A stretch of DNA of 64,000 nucleotides from Stictocephala bisonia. Lineage: Eukaryota > Arthropoda > Insecta > Hemiptera > Membracidae. A model generated the notes under the pieces. The model was not told the origin of the DNA and did no database searches. It worked only from the letters and a program-made list of their open reading frames with translations. The position numbers were made by a program, and so were the translations under genes. Positions 34,291-48,289 of this stretch are shown here, piece by piece; the stretch's first letter is position 1; the number at the start of each line of letters is the position of its first letter. The stretch lies in contig JAQJVL010000004.1 of the NCBI GenBank assembly GCA_035578905.1, positions 1,395,082-1,459,081 of the forward strand, given 5' to 3'.

Positions 34291-35671
34291 GCCCTTTAAC
34301 CTAAGATTTTCAAAATAAGAATATTTTGAATAATATTCTTAGGAATTGGGTAGAGTTAATGAATAAGAATTTGTTTGTAGTTGTGAAAACTTAGTTTCAT
34401 AAGGACCTATCAACAGTAAAAATATAAGAGTTCTAGCTTATTTGGAAGTTAGAATTGAATACTTATATCAGTCGGTTGTTAAAGTCCGAGAATATTAAAA
34501 CATTACTATAAGGAACAAATAAGTACTAACACATTATAAAATTAGAGAATTGCTGTATAATCAAATCATAACCAGATTTAATGTGAAATCTGTCCAAGAC
34601 GTGTTAAATATTTCTTGAAGTGTTGAATTTTAACCTTTCAAAAATATATTAATTTTACTGTCTAAATATTATGTTCACAACAAGCATTTTTTGTGTCCAG
34701 TCATTTTAATGTCAATTTTTTATGCCAGTTACTTCACAACCTTAACTTAATCTCTGATTATATACATCGGTGTTCACTCAATGGAACAAAGCTTGAGTAG
34801 TTTTGTATGATAGTTCTATCTAGTTGCTTGTTCCAGACAGTTTATCTGCCATTATTTTCCTAATATTACAAGTCATGTGGTACTCAATGTCTGTACTCAT
34901 GACTGAATATTAGGCCTCAGTAACGGAACGATATTTTTATATAAACTATTTGAGGTATTGTTTTGGTCACTACGAATATTATATTTAAAATCGTACATCA
35001 ACATTCTCTAAATTGTAAAACTTGGAGATCATGAATACCCCCTTTTGATGGTCAAATTATAAAAAAATTCAAATCTGTAGTTTGATATGATTACATTGCT
35101 AGTGTGAATTTGTTACATGTTATGAATTAATCTTTTTAAAATTTTCCTCTGTCAGCAACCATAAATCTAGTAATTAATGAAATATTTAGCATACTTTATA
35201 TATATTACAAAAATATAGGTACTAGCCCGTGTTAAAGTTTTGGATGTAGTCTAATAGACATCTGGTCACACTGTTGGTGTTATTTTTTTCAAATTCTAAA
35301 TTGTGACAGTTTTGAAATAGTGCATGATCTAGTGATGAATGTTCTGAAATTTACCCCACCCTTTCACTTTTATAACAAATATGAATGTGTATGAGTTAAT
35401 TTTGTCTAATTTATAAGCTAAAGAGAAGGTTTTAACTTCAACTGTAAAATATTTTTGAAAAATAAACAATCCTAAAGACTATTATTTGATTTCAATATTT
35501 CTTTTAGAGGGAAAATAATTTACAACAATTAATATTCCAATTAACTTTTTCACGATTTATAATTTAAATAGGCTAATGTTATAAAAAAGTAAGTGCTTGT
35601 GACAAATGTTCATGAAATGAAAAACATCTTTATAAGGGGCAAAGTTAGGCTGCAAAAGTACTCTCTTCACC
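34291..35671. other. Intergenic, nothing recognised
   Basis: AT-rich. No coding frame over about 60 codons with features. Confidence 0.4.
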
Positions 35672-35675
35672 TTAA

Positions 35676-36663
35676 CACATTGATGGACATGACTGCTACA
35701 GCAGTCATAGCCTACGAGCTCCAGAGAGACACTTTCATATCTCGTTAAGTCATTGACCTACAGAATAAAATCAATATGGCCAGCCCACTTGTAACACATG
35801 GAGGTTTGCGTGGAAAAGAAAAAAGTAGGACTACTATAGCAGTCATGACCCTGCACGTCAAAAATTAATAAATAGGTCATCACGTTTTCAATAAAACAAT
35901 AACATTTAGTGTAAAAAATTCAAGAAATAAAATACAAATAAGTCAATATAACCATAAAAAAGTATTAAAACATAGTAAAAATTGTAAACGTCTAACAATT
36001 ATAGTGTGGCTGTCAAAATGGGTAATAGATTTATTGTTTATGCCAATCTGAAAAAATTTCCTGGGCAAAAGGGAGGGTTACCATCACATTGTAAGAAACG
36101 ATAGAAAGTCTGCCTCTTAGTCGGTTTTTAACACTGACAACATCTCAGGTAGTAGGATGCTAATCTTTTCTAATTATCTGATGGCGGAATTTTTACCACG
36201 TCGTGTGAATAACTTGATGTTTCAACAGAAGTTTTCTTCTTAGGGGCAACAGTTCACAACCATGAGAAGGACCACAGTAAGGTCCTGAGAAATTTATATC
36301 AGATGTCTATTTGTTTGACAAGGGTTACCAGCTGTTAAAAAAGGTTTGCACAAAATTACAAGTGTATGTATAAATGAAATAAGAACTACTTGACCACTCA
36401 ACAATTTGTTATAATTAGAAAATATTTTTATTCTAGTTCACTTTTTTTTTTATTCTAGATTCTTCTAGTTTTATTCTAATTATTTATAATTAGTTACCAT
36501 CAATTTTTTAATTATAACTGCTAAAGCAGTCACAGCCCCAAACATCACTTGTCTACTTAACTGCTATAGCAGTCACAACTATATACATTAACTCAGTCAT
36601 GACTGCTATAGCAGGCATGTCACCTAATATAATTAATAACAATCGCTATTGTCTGTCAGTGAG
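35676..36663. mobile_element. TTAA-bounded (piggyBac-like) non-autonomous element with GACTGCTAYAGCAGTC palindromes
   Basis: TTAA at 35672-35675 precedes CACATTGATGGACA. The other end is TGTCTGTCAGTGAG followed by TTAA 36664-36667, about 10 of 14 TIR positions matching. Next to the ends lie 16-bp palindromes: 35691-35706, 35829-35844, 36516-36531, 36559-36574 and 36601-36616 (GACTGCT-AC/AT-AGCAGTC and close variants). No transposase frame is present. TTAA targets and short TIRs are typical of piggyBac-superfamily elements. Confidence 0.7.
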
Positions 36664-37157
36664 TTAACCCTAATTACGTAATACATTAATTTTAATAACT
36701 ACGATTAAAATTGTTAGATTAATTTATATTATGATAATTAGTTAATGTAATATTTAATTCAACTTTAAGTCAACAAGGAAATTATCATGATCAATTCAAA
36801 TTGGGTTTATTTACTAAGGAAATTAATCACGACGAAGAAACATTGTTTCAGGAAATTAAAACTATTTATAGTGAGAAGTTAAACTTTGAATTTTTTGATA
36901 TCTCTTGGTACACAGCCTACTAACTTGGGTGCATTTAGTTTCAGTGCCAATTGTAGTCTAGTAAGCTCAAAATATGTAAGGCACTGTAACACTCAATGAT
37001 GTGTCTTGGGAATATGTACCCAGGTGTAGAGAGGCCTGAGACCATACATACCTCATTGGGATTCTTGAGAGATGTCTTGATCATATGGAGTGATGGTGAG
37101 ACAACTTGACAGGCATGTTATTGGTTAAGGTTTGAACCACAGAGGGATAGCTGGCCA

Positions 37158-37649
37158 CAGTGGCGGCTTTTGACCTAGTAAAGTGGGGGTTCACACAACG
37201 GGGGTTTTGGGGTGTACGGAGTTACCCCACAAGTAAAATGTTGTAAAAACTATACGCTTAAACATGCATTTTAAAATATTTTACAACATATTTTAACGTA
37301 GTTAAAATCCATACTTAACCAAACAACAGATTTTAAAAGGAGTGGAGCACACGGCAAGTGTGCACCGCTGGCTTCTACTAGACGGCCCCACCACCGCCTT
37401 CCAGACAGAACAGCTGATTAGGCATTGCATATACGCTATGGAGCACAACCGGGACTGTGCGACAGTACTGCGGGATTAGCGGAAGCTAGCTGAAGGCGCC
37501 TCTTTGAGTTTTCTTACGTTTAAAAATTGAAATTTCGTAATTTCAATGTGTAAATAATTTAACCTAAACTTTAAATGTGGTTCATTTTCTTTTTCAAATC
37601 TCACAGGGGGTTCACGTGCTCATGTGCTCTTATGGAGTAACCGCCACTG
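37158..37649. mobile_element. hAT-type non-autonomous element with perfect 8-bp target-site duplication
   Basis: GCTGGCCA (37150-37157) immediately precedes CAGTGGCGG, and CCGCCACTG is immediately followed by GCTGGCCA (37650-37657). An 8-bp duplication and CAG...CTG termini are hallmarks of hAT. The 492-bp interior has no transposase. It contains subterminal GGGGGTTCAC-type sequence in direct orientation near both ends (37186 and 37608). Confidence 0.9.
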
Positions 37650-37657
37650 GCTGGCCA

Positions 37658-39424
37658 TCATTATAATAATTTGGCACCATCCCTCACAAGCAATTTCGAG
37701 CACACAGTACACAAGTGATGGAAAAACTTTGTACTGCTACATTTATATTACATACATCTATGTAAACTGATTCATTCTGGAAGAAATATGTATATAAAAT
37801 TGTTAAATCCCTCTTTGATATACAGACTGAAAACAAATTTGAACTAACACGTTATTGTTTTATTCCTTGGAAAAAATCTTAGACGTTTTATTTAGAAATG
37901 CATTATAACTAAACAAAATAGATTCTAGTTAAATAAATTAATATTTAATCATTCAAGCTTGACAACATAGATAAATTATCTATGTTGGTGGATTCCAATA
38001 ACACAGATAATAATTTATTGGAATCCTCAAAATAAGACTTTTAGCTTACTAAAAATGGTAGCAAAATATTTATTAAAATATAAATTCATCAAATTTAAAA
38101 GATCAAAATAAATGAAGTTGAAAAAGGTTCATTAATAGGCTAAACATTTTCTTTTATTTAATACAATCAACAAATCCAAACTAAAAATCATGAAAAGAAT
38201 TGTAGACATTTGTAATTTTAAAGGACATGAACTTCAAAGTCCCAAAGGAAAATAACACAGTAAACTGTCTACTGAAGACACCATAATGCTCTGCAGAATC
38301 ATCTAACGATAATTGCTTTGTAGAACATAAGACATTGAGTAGTAAGATATTTTAAAGGCAATAATATAAATATAAATTTTGCATATTTCAATTGAATTTC
38401 GATGAAATGCATACCACTGTATTTGGTATGAAATTCACAGTTATAATTTAACATATTTCTTTGGTTTGTATTAATTTTTTATATTGTAAACATATTATAA
38501 AAACTCACGATATTTGTAAGGCAGTGGCGAGTACGTGTAGTGACAGCTGAACTGTTTTGTTTATTATATTCATTTAACATTTTAATAAATAAACTTGCTC
38601 AAGACTTCTATAGAAAAGATTCCAGGCATGTTTCGTCAAAAACTGTATTTCTATTTATTTCAATAAAGTAGTTTCGTATTTTTAAAACATATGTTATTAC
38701 CTTTGAGAATAAGTAACAATAAAGAGATGTGACTTTTATGCCTCATTGTCTGTATGAAATTGCAAGAAAAAAATAATATACAGTAAAAATAAACAGAATA
38801 ACCGAAGTTAATGTAAATAAGTACAAAACAGCTAAAAAGTCAAATTTCATTAAAAATTAATGAATCTAAAACAAATTGTTATTTCCAAATGCAATTTTCA
38901 CAGTTTTGTGGGAAACTAAATTTAGTACATTAAATAATATGATTTAGCAGCATAAACATATTTTCAGATTATGTTTTAGTGGTTTGAAATAAAGAAAAAT
39001 TAATATATGTAATGTTTTTTACTTTATTTTTTTTATGTTACGATATTATAAGAAAACTTTTACTTTCTTACATACTGAAATGTTGCCGCTTTTATCGTGA
39101 AATAAATGGTACTAAAATACTGTTCTACCATTAAAAATAACAGAATGACAGTAGTTCTAGTGTAAAGGTACAAAAACGGCAAAAAGTGCCTAGCGTTCTA
39201 GCGCTCTCGCGGCATTATTCACCTGTCGTGGTTCGGACACTCATCACTGAAACGGCTGGTGTGGTGGCGACACCTACACATAATTTCCTGGCGTTCAAAG
39301 GGTTAATCTGAGTCAGAAAAATCAACAGTTAAATACATTTAAGATATTTTAACGTCAAAAAAAAATGATTAGTGACAAAATATTACAACACAGCTCAGTA
39401 GAAACATGACAATCCAATGTCATA
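37658..39424. other. Intergenic; one possible TTAA element right end
   Basis: Nothing coding. At 39250-39304 GGTGTGGTGGCGACACC is followed by GGCGTTCAAAGGG and TTAA, which looks like another TTAA-element right terminus. No matching left end was found. Confidence 0.3.
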
Positions 39425-39428
39425 TTAA

Positions 39429-42400
39429 TCCTTTGCACTCGAAAGCCACTGGCATAAGAACACTAATTGCAACCTATAGATGATAAAAAAACACCGTGAA
39501 GTGGCTACAAGAGAGACCCTGCCTACACTGTGGAAGAATTAAAAAGTTGGAGACAAGCTTTTCAGTAATAATATCACATTTTCTTAAGAGGGGGCCGGAT
39601 AGAAGCCGGCCGCCGCGCTCTGACTCCAGCCCGTTTAACATGGGATAAATGTTTAGTTTCTTAATTACCGCCTAACCGACGGTTATTTGAGAAAAATGAA
39701 GAAGAAGCCCGAATCTACGAGTCATTTACTATTATTAGAGGTATATAATTTAAACAATAATAATTTATATTTGTTACAAATTGAGTTTTAAGAGAACGTT
39801 TTTCCCATTTAAACCTACGAATAATTGACTAATTTGAAATTACTAGTTAAAACGTTATTTACTGTGATAAAAATATAATTTTTGCATCATTAGAATCCTT
39901 ATTATTTTTAGTACGGGGAGACTTCGATTTTTAAAAAATAATAATTTGTTAGTAGTTATTTTTGGCAATTCTAAAAAATGTTTGCATGTAGATGTTACTC
40001 ATCGGGCGGTAGAAGTTCAGAGATATCCTCACAGAGCGCTGCACCTTCGTTTGTAGTCTGCACTCTGCAGTCCTGTCTATTCCACGCCAGGAGTCAGACT
40101 GTCATTGATATATTTTAAAACATAATGCTTGATTTCTATCTTATGTGAATACATTTTTACGTGAACATAATAATTAATTGTGTTTAAATCTAGTACTATA
40201 ACACATATAGTAAAGATTTAGTTCTTTATAGTAAAAATATTTCCTTATGTGCATTTTTTTTTATTCAGTAATATAAATGTAATAGTTATATATATGAAGC
40301 ATATAGTTTTTTAATGTTGAAAGTAGCAAGATCATTATTATTGTATATTATTACAATATTAGTTTTTTTTAAACATTAAAGTAAAAATAAAACAGTGCTA
40401 GAAGGTATTTACTTAATTTTCTACCTGTAATGATCGTGGCTGGCGGATTACTATGTAACAATTCTTTGTGTTAATATATGTTACAATTGTATCTGACAAA
40501 CTTATTCTCAGATTATTAACATTTGAAATTAATAATTAGGACAAAATGTCTGTGGTGCTAGGGAAGTTTAAATTAATAATAATGTTACATGTAAAGGAGT
40601 ATGAGAATGTTTATCTGGAGGTGTATATGTACCGTTGTATAACATAAACTGTGTGAACCCTGTCATCGCAGCAACATTTGGCGACAGACTTTCACAGATT
40701 TACAACCCATACCGGATGTACGAAACAAAGCCAAGAGGGTAGCGCGGCGGCATCCAAAAATTCCAGTCACAAGTGTTACTAGCCTTGACCAACTGATCGT
40801 GAGCGAGGTTCGATTATGTATTGAAACAGTTTAGACTACGAAACTTGTAATTACTGTCCCTGCAACCAATAAAGATTTGTTATGAGTCTCTTACTGACCC
40901 TTTTCTTATAAAACATGTTTATAATCAAGATATCGTAATTTTAATTATATCAATCGCCAAAGAAGACGGTTTTCTCTAGATTTTTGATTTTTTAATGACT
41001 TACTGAGTGATATAGTGATCACAGAAAATAAAATTCAAGCTATGTACAGTGTGCTCAAACACCGTGCTCTGAAAACAGGAAAACGCGTTACAAAATACGG
41101 AAATCGTCAGATTGATGAATTATAGCAGACGAGCCATAAAACGTAAATAAGACATTACTTGATAACACATGAAGACCTTACTAGGCAAACACATGAAGAC
41201 CTTACTAGGCAAACACATGAAGACATAACTAGGCAAAACCATGAAGACCTTACTAGGCAAACCCATCCTTACTAGGCAAACACATGAAGACCTAACTAGG
41301 CAAAACCACGAAGACCTTAATAGGCAAACACATGAAGACCTTACTAGGCAAACACATGAAGACCTTACTAGGCAAACACATGAAGACATAACTAGGCAAA
41401 ACCATGAAGACCTTACTAAGCAAATCCATGAAGACCTTACTAGGCAAACACATGAAGACCTTACCAGGCAAACACATGAATGCCTTACTAGGCTCCTTGT
41501 ATCTTGTTACATTATAATAGGCTAGCATATACATTTATTTATTTTAAAATTGTATTAGGTTAAGATTTTATCCACATTCTAAATTCATAATCTAAATTTA
41601 TTGTATAGTATTATTATTTACTTACTTTTTAGGTGTTCAATATTTAGTTATATTCTCCTTGTATGTACAGTTTACATTTTCTAGAGCCCGGGTATGTTGG
41701 TTATATAATGATTTTATTTTTATTTTATTTAGTTAGGTGTTCCATGTCTGAAAACAGGAAATCGTAACTGTAAAAGTTAGAAAAATAAGTTGTGTCAGTT
41801 GTATCTGTACTGTTGTCTACTATAACGGTATAACTATTTTACTGGGTTATTTATATTATTATTTTAAACTTAGTTTTGTAATACGTCATTAAATAAGCTG
41901 AATATAATGTAGGATAAAAGTACTTATAAATTAAAAACAGAATAAAATACCGTTAGGGGCCTATATGAGTTTTTGAAAATCGTCAGGTGCACAAGTAAAA
42001 TAATAAAAAGTTTCATGAAACACGGTAATCTTGTTTTCTCGTGAAAAGTAAACAAAATAAGCGTTTACTGATAAGACATAGACATGGGAATGGATATAAT
42101 GATCATTTCGAAGTCAGGGTGCAAATCAGTATTTTTATGTACGTCATTTACAAAAATACTTATATCATTTTATAGATTTAATAACGTAATAGCGACTATA
42201 GTGCATATTGATTAAATTATTATATGCTGATGCAACATTTACTCTTATTTTTAAAACAGGTAGTACTAAATGAATGTATGCTATTGCTATTCGCGGGTTA
42301 ATAATTAATTACAATATCCTTTTTACTTAAGCTTTGTACAAGTTAGATTGATTACAGTTTGATGTTTGTGTTTTTATGAAGACAATATTGTTAATATTAT

Positions 42401-44371
42401 TTGTGTTATAATATTAAATGATTAAAATATTAAAAACGTGTGCAATATTTTAAAAACCTGAGTCCACTAAAAATATAAAAGGTAAGGCTTGTTAAGATTT
42501 AATTGCAGTAATTTGTGTTATTCATACAATGACTAATAAGCAATAAGGACTCTATTATCATTTTTCAGTTGTAATTGAAAAATGGTTTGATGATATTGAG
42601 CTGCATAATCAATATTTTTGTCACGCCATTTTTGTCATCATACTATTATATTTAAATTATCAGATACTCTAATTAATTTCGTTCATTTCACATGTGTACT
42701 AATGTGTCATTAAATTATTTTTATTTTATTTTCTGTTAGTTTTACATTTAGTCATTCGCTTTTATAAATTGGTTTCATTCGTTTGTGTCAGTTACTTGTA
42801 AATATTTTAAATATCACAAACTCTAATTTTGTGAACTACCGAAGGAATGAGGACAAACGGACCGCGGAAGGCCCCAGACAACCCTGTTGACTGGCGGTGT
42901 CAGTCACTCGTCCCTTCCCTTCTGTTGTTCTATAAAAGATTAGAAAGAAAGTGAAGTGATTGTGCAAGGGGCGAACGGCCGAGCAATAAATAAATGCCTT
43001 GTCAGCCTAGCCAAGAAGCGCTCCTAGTGCCTAAAACGCCAACTACCAACACAGACAACGTACTGCACTAAACACCGCTCCCTGTGGCCGTTCGCCAAAC
43101 TAAAATGCGATTTTCAACCTGACTCCGGAGCCCTCTTAAGTCTGAATCCCCTTGACAATCCTTTAAAATCTTAACTTTCAAATGACAAAATACCTTTACA
43201 TTGTAACTTTACTCCTTTTGACCATTAACAGCCCTTATTGAAACTTTTCTGATTTATATTGTTATCATTTTTAAATCTAAAACTGTTATTCCTGATGAGT
43301 TTTATTAATTTGACTTTCTATAATTTTATCTCATCTTATCATCCTGACAACTGTTTTTATTGAGTTTTATCAATGATGTTTTTAATCTGCTATTTCTGTT
43401 AACATTACTAATTCTACCACTCCATAGTAATACTAAATTAACAACATACCAATGTAACTTGTTCTGAATTTGTGACTATTACTATTCCTGGAGAATATGT
43501 TAATAAAGAAATTTTGTCTATTGTTCCCACTCCTTGACAACTCGTATTAGTTGCCGTTCGAACTGTCCTCCCATGTCGCACAGCCACTATGAGTGGCCAT
43601 GCCACCATCTTGTGCTATGTCAGCCATGTCTTCTGCCAGTTATCACTGGGTCGGGATTGTTTTGTTAACACTCTGCTGATATGGCAAAATGGACATTTAA
43701 AACCTCATGTAATTTACATAACTTTGTTTTAATGATAACTTTAAAACTGAGTTGTACAACAATAACAGTTTAAGAGAAATGAAAGAATGTTTGTGAGTTT
43801 GTTTCCAGTAGGTCTCGGATATTATTTGATCGTAAGTCATCATTTCCCTCCATATTCACTAAATACTACAATAACTGGAACTAAAACACTAATAGCGTTT
43901 TAATCCACTATTTTATAATTTTCAATAATAATAAATTTTGAAAAATGTATGGCTATTTTATTACTTTAATGTTCTTAAGTTCCTAGGAGGACTGATCACT
44001 TAGCAACACAAACACTATGTAGCGGCTTGCGAACACTGAGGCAGAGATTAGATCTACGGAACCTAACAGCTGGCTAAAATAGTGGGAAACTGACAGAAGC
44101 TTAGTTTCAACAGTTTCTCAACAGGTTACACCACCTTACAGAGGAATAATATTAAAAGATATACTAAACACAGAACTGAATCGTGGCCACTGACAGTGGC
44201 CGTACGAGTGTTCACCGATTTTCACGCTGGCCACTCACAGTGGCCTTGCAATGTGGAAGGATATTTACAACAACAAAAATTACAAGCTGTCACAGAAATG
44301 GCTGTGGCTACTCACAGAGGCCATACGAACCCAGAGGACATTTGTTAAAGAGTCCTCTCGAGTACAAAGGG
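39429..44371. mobile_element. Possible 4.9-kb decayed TTAA (piggyBac-like) element, or two separate ends of one family
   Basis: TTAA (39425-39428) plus TCCTTTGCACTCGAA at the left and CTCGAGTACAAAGGG plus TTAA (44372-44375) at the right match at 12 of 15 TIR positions. GGCCACTGACAGTGGCC-type palindromes lie at 44183-44199, 44226-44242 and 44308-44324, with a related one at 43585-43602. The left end has AGCCACTGGC and GAAGTGGCT. No transposase frame is visible inside, and the interior includes a 24-bp array, so a single element of this size is uncertain. Confidence 0.35.
41158..41495. repeat. Minisatellite, 24-bp unit (AAACACATGAAGACCTTACTAGGC), about 14 copies
   Basis: AAACACATGAAGACCTTACT + AGGC is repeated head to tail with variants AACCATGAAGACCT, CATAACTAGG and one short unit (AAACCCATCCTTACTAGGC, about 41260). 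The period is divisible by 3, giving periodic frames (QTHEDLTR repeats) on both strands. No start context or flanking exon supports coding. Confidence 0.9.
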
Positions 44372-44375
44372 TTAA

Positions 44376-45537
44376 CCTCTGTTGCAAACCAACTGTTGCA
44401 TAACACTTGAGTTGTCAGCTAATACACGATGTTTGTGCAAAATCTAGTGTTGGGGTGAATATTTTTCCAAAACCCCTTGATATTAAAATATCATAGGGAT
44501 CACACAGTTCCAAAAATTCTACGTGTAAATCGGATGGTTTTTTTGTCAGCTACCATTTATTAACTTTAAAAAATAAGCTGGAATATATATTTGAAACAAA
44601 CACCAAGTCATGTAATTAATAAAAATATACAAAGCTAAATCCAATCCATCAAGCCATACAAGACCTGCCTCACTGATCCTATTTATGCTAGCCAATCCCT
44701 CTGTAAATAAGCACTCTATAACTATGTGCAGATATATTTTACTCTCAATTCTCTCAGAATTATTACCAACTTTTCATGTAAATTTCACATTCATTTGATA
44801 TAAAAAAATTTAAATTATTTTATAGATTAGAATCAAAACTGTTTTATAGATTAAACAGTCTGCTAAAAAATATAAAATGTCGAAACATTATTTTTAATAT
44901 GTAATGAATTATGCAAAATAGTGTTCATACAAATATATGTATTCGTGGAATTTAAATAATATAAACAACAAATATACTTCTACTTTCATGTATACATAAC
45001 ACAAAATACTAATGTCTTACGCTAATCTGTGATTTGATGAAACATGCTTGATTTGCATGTTTGACATGAAGTCAATAAAAATGTATATTAGTTTCAAGTT
45101 CAAGCTACTAATGAAGTATATATTTTAAAACCATAAATCAAGGGTTAGTGAAATTGTTATTTGTTACTAAAATTCTTTTAAAATAATCTAATTTCAATTT
45201 GTTCTGTTGAATTGATCCAAATATATAGACTACTTTAGACCTATGTATAATTGTACTTACATCTGCAAGTACTTGATTTGCACACCTAAACATGAATTAA
45301 TACTTATTAAACATACAACAATTTAGGTATGTTTTGAAAACCACACAATTCCCGATTTTAGACACATGAACTTAGTAATAAATATTAGCCTGGTTAAAAA
45401 ATATTGCCTCTCACCTTCATGACAGAATATTGTTAAAAGACTAGACAATCATCTTATTTACCTACTTTAATTTACTAATGACAACTGGAGGACAAGGATA
45501 AATTAATAAAACTAAATCACATATTTTGGTAAAAATA
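44376..45537. other. Intergenic, nothing recognised
   Basis: AT-rich sequence downstream of the hnRNP gene. Confidence 0.4.
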
Positions 45538-45543
45538 TTTATT
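45538..45543 (-). terminator. Possible poly(A) signal of the hnRNP gene
   Basis: TTTATT on the plus strand reads AATAAA on the minus strand, 1.2 kb past the stop at 46747. Long 3' UTRs are common for this family, but other weaker signals lie closer and I cannot rank them. Confidence 0.25.
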
Positions 45544-46746
45544 ATGGATTTAAATAAATAAATACATGGTTACATCAGTCACATATTATCATTGTCACAG
45601 TAATTGTAAATATAACTGGCTCAATCACATTAACTCTACTTAGTCTAAACATCTTAAAAGAAATACTGTCTAATTATGTAAAATAATTGTACATCTTCAA
45701 TATTACTATTTCACTTCCGATTGATCTGGGAATATACAACATTAATGATTCACTACATGAAAGCTGATTTAAAAATTGATACCTATCTTATTAACTGAAA
45801 AGGGCCTAAAATTAAAATAGGTCAAAATATAAAACTGTACAAAAGAGAGGCGAGTGCCTAAATGCAGATGTTTCCTAGTCTGTCCTGGTTCTAGCTTGCC
45901 TGCCTGCCCGACTGTTTAAGAGTAGGCCTATGCTTGCCTGATTCTGGATACACCTATATGTTAAAGTAAAATAATCACATGTTAATAACAATATAATAAT
46001 TGACCAGCCTAACTAACCTATATTGCTATCATAAAGAAGTAATAGTGTCATTATTGAGTTAGTAAATTGTGTTTGCTGTGCTACACTACATGTGATGTTT
46101 TAAAATCACATGATGAAATAAAACCAAAATGAATCGTGAAGGAACGTAATTGAGATGTTATTCAAAAGGAATCGTGAAGGAACGTAATTGAGTTGTTATT
46201 ACTATCATGTGTACTAAAAATACTAAATGACCACAATTTTAAGACAAGATTAAGATATTTATACCTCACTATTCCGTCAGAAAACTGACGCACAGTTTGA
46301 ATGAACTCCAATACTGAGCCCAGCACAAGATATTCATCAATGCTGTTGTAATGTGCAATTTATATACACCTATATTATAATCCGAGGGAACATTAGCTGA
46401 TTAATAATTATTATATCTCATAGGATCATGGTTTTAGATATAAAATGTTAAATCTCAGTTAAACCGTTAAATTAATAAAATTTTTAATACATAACTTGAA
46501 TGGCTCCCCGATGCTAAATGAAGCAGTGAAGTGATTGACTTAATCAACAAGGGTATATACGTGCCCCCCATACAAAATATCTAGCTTATCACTATCCAGT
46601 CCAACTTCTCTTTAATTTTTTTATACAAGCTTTAGCCTACATCCAACAGGCCTTATGTTTTTAGTTCCAAATGATCTAATAAGGAAATTATCAATGCTTA
46701 CCTGCATTAAGGCAACTTGGGGTTTTGAACGCTGGAATGAACATAC

Positions 46747-46820
46747 TTAGTATCTTCTCTGGTTTCCAAAACCACCTCCACCGTAGCCACCCCCACCTAC
46801 ATTTCCACCTCCGTAGCCAC
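46747..46820 (-). CDS. Hrb87F-like: hnRNP A/B-type protein, last coding exon (Gly-rich C-terminus)
   Basis: Read on the minus strand after the acceptor at 46821-46822 (gtgcgtag), the exon gives (G)GYGGGNVGGGGYGGGGFGN then QRRY and TAA (46749-46747). An aromatic/Gly-rich end with a short basic-Tyr terminus is typical of hnRNP A/B proteins (low-complexity domain and transport signal region). It is 74 nt long and starts with two bases completing a Gly codon begun in exon 49027-49224, so the phase agrees. The 3' UTR must lie below 46747. Confidence 0.85.
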
Positions 46821-47173
46821 CTACGCACAAGATTGATGTTTGCAGACTTGTAATTTTTTATAACATAATTTAAATTTCAAGGGTTAAATAACAATAGTAT
46901 ATGTGCAACATTCAAGTGAACAACAATATAAAACTAATTCACTAGATCCAGCAGAAAATGAAAACAATTGATTAATGCTGTCAGATGATCGTTATTCTTT
47001 TGATTGAATCAAACTGTGTAGTTGAAAGTTACTTGGATAGGCAGGTTGAGTATTTCCCAAGATTTGTTATCTCTTGATACCAGGTAGGACAGCTTGCTTT
47101 CATTTCCAGTTTTTCGGGCATGGTTTTTTATTTGAGTAAAATATTTGTTTGTTCCACTGTTCATATTCTTTAA

Positions 47174-48194
47174 CCCTTTCCACTCAAGTGGCGGGGCAGC
47201 CCCGCCACGCAACTTACCGCACTAACTCCAATGTCGGGCCGGCCCCGACGTCTCTATAAAAACGTTCTATGATTGTATTTAGACTGACGTAGTTACATTA
47301 TTGACCGCTAGAGTTGTTGTTTGATATGTGCTGCTATCTGTAGAATTTTTTCGGAACCGTTTGAGTTTAGTATCGGTAAACAAACCTCAGAAAATGTAAT
47401 GTTTGTCGTCTGTGGCTGCTCTGTAAACAGCTGGCTGACTGCAACAGCTATCTGCACTCACTTTGTTCCGTCATATGTTATCGTTCGTAATGAGCTTATA
47501 AAACGCATTGTTGTTGCTAGGTTATCGTTGTTTTTTTTCTGTTTAGTCATAATATTTTTATTTTTACGAAAATGAAAGAGCGTTGCAAGTAGGCTATTAG
47601 ATTTTGTCTGTTTATATTTTTAGCTGATAACATGTTTTGAATTATTGAAAAAAGCTTTACTTACAAATTTGGTCTAAATTATGTACCTTTTGACTGTTGC
47701 TAAGCAATAAAATAAAATTTGTGGAGTAATTGTTTACTAGTTGCAGTGAAAATAATTTTTTTGTTAAAAATGTTGTTTTTCAAAAAAATTCAGTTTTAGA
47801 ATTATATATTTTTTTATGTATAATTTAGTCCAAAATATTTGAAAATGACTTTTTTTTGTTTGTAAGGATACAAACAACAAAAAACAAACAACAAATACTA
47901 TTCTTCCTATTTAAAATTTTTCAAAAATTCTTCTTGCATCCGTTTTTTTTGTTAGAAATTCAATTTTGTTCCAATAAATATATATAATTAAAAAATTTTG
48001 AAAATAAAAATATATGTTTTATTTTATATTAATCTATACTTTAGTCATTGAAGAAACAAAGAAAAAATACATCAGCTTTTTGGAACTATCAGATATATGT
48101 TTTTCCCACTGAACAAATGTAGTAGGCAGTCTTTGCTTAAAAGTAAATGGAGCTGATAGGGAAACTGGGTTCCCAGTAATTGGAGTGGAAAGGG
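47174..48194. mobile_element. TTAA-bounded (piggyBac-like) element with perfect CCCTTTCCACTC termini
   Basis: TTAA (47170-47173) then CCCTTTCCACTC; right end GAGTGGAAAGGG then TTAA (48195-48198): the 12-bp TIR is perfect. Just inside the left end are two GC-rich palindromes, 47188-47208 (GTGGCGGGGC-centred) and 47233-47249 (GTCGGGCCGGCCCCGAC). The right end has GGGAA...TTCCC near 48160. The 1,021-bp interior is AT-rich. A frame at 47321-47575 starts without an ATG and shows no transposase motif. The intact termini suggest relatively recent activity. Confidence 0.85.
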
Positions 48195-48289
48195 TTAACA
48201 CTTTTATAATAGCTAATTATCAATATATGAGTGGACAGGACTGTTTTACAAAAATTCAAAACGTGCCATTGACACAACAACCATCCGTC

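Noticed and set aside
41241..41525. QTHEDLTR repeat protein
   Set aside because: It is a translation of the 24-bp minisatellite, and the opposite strand is equally open.
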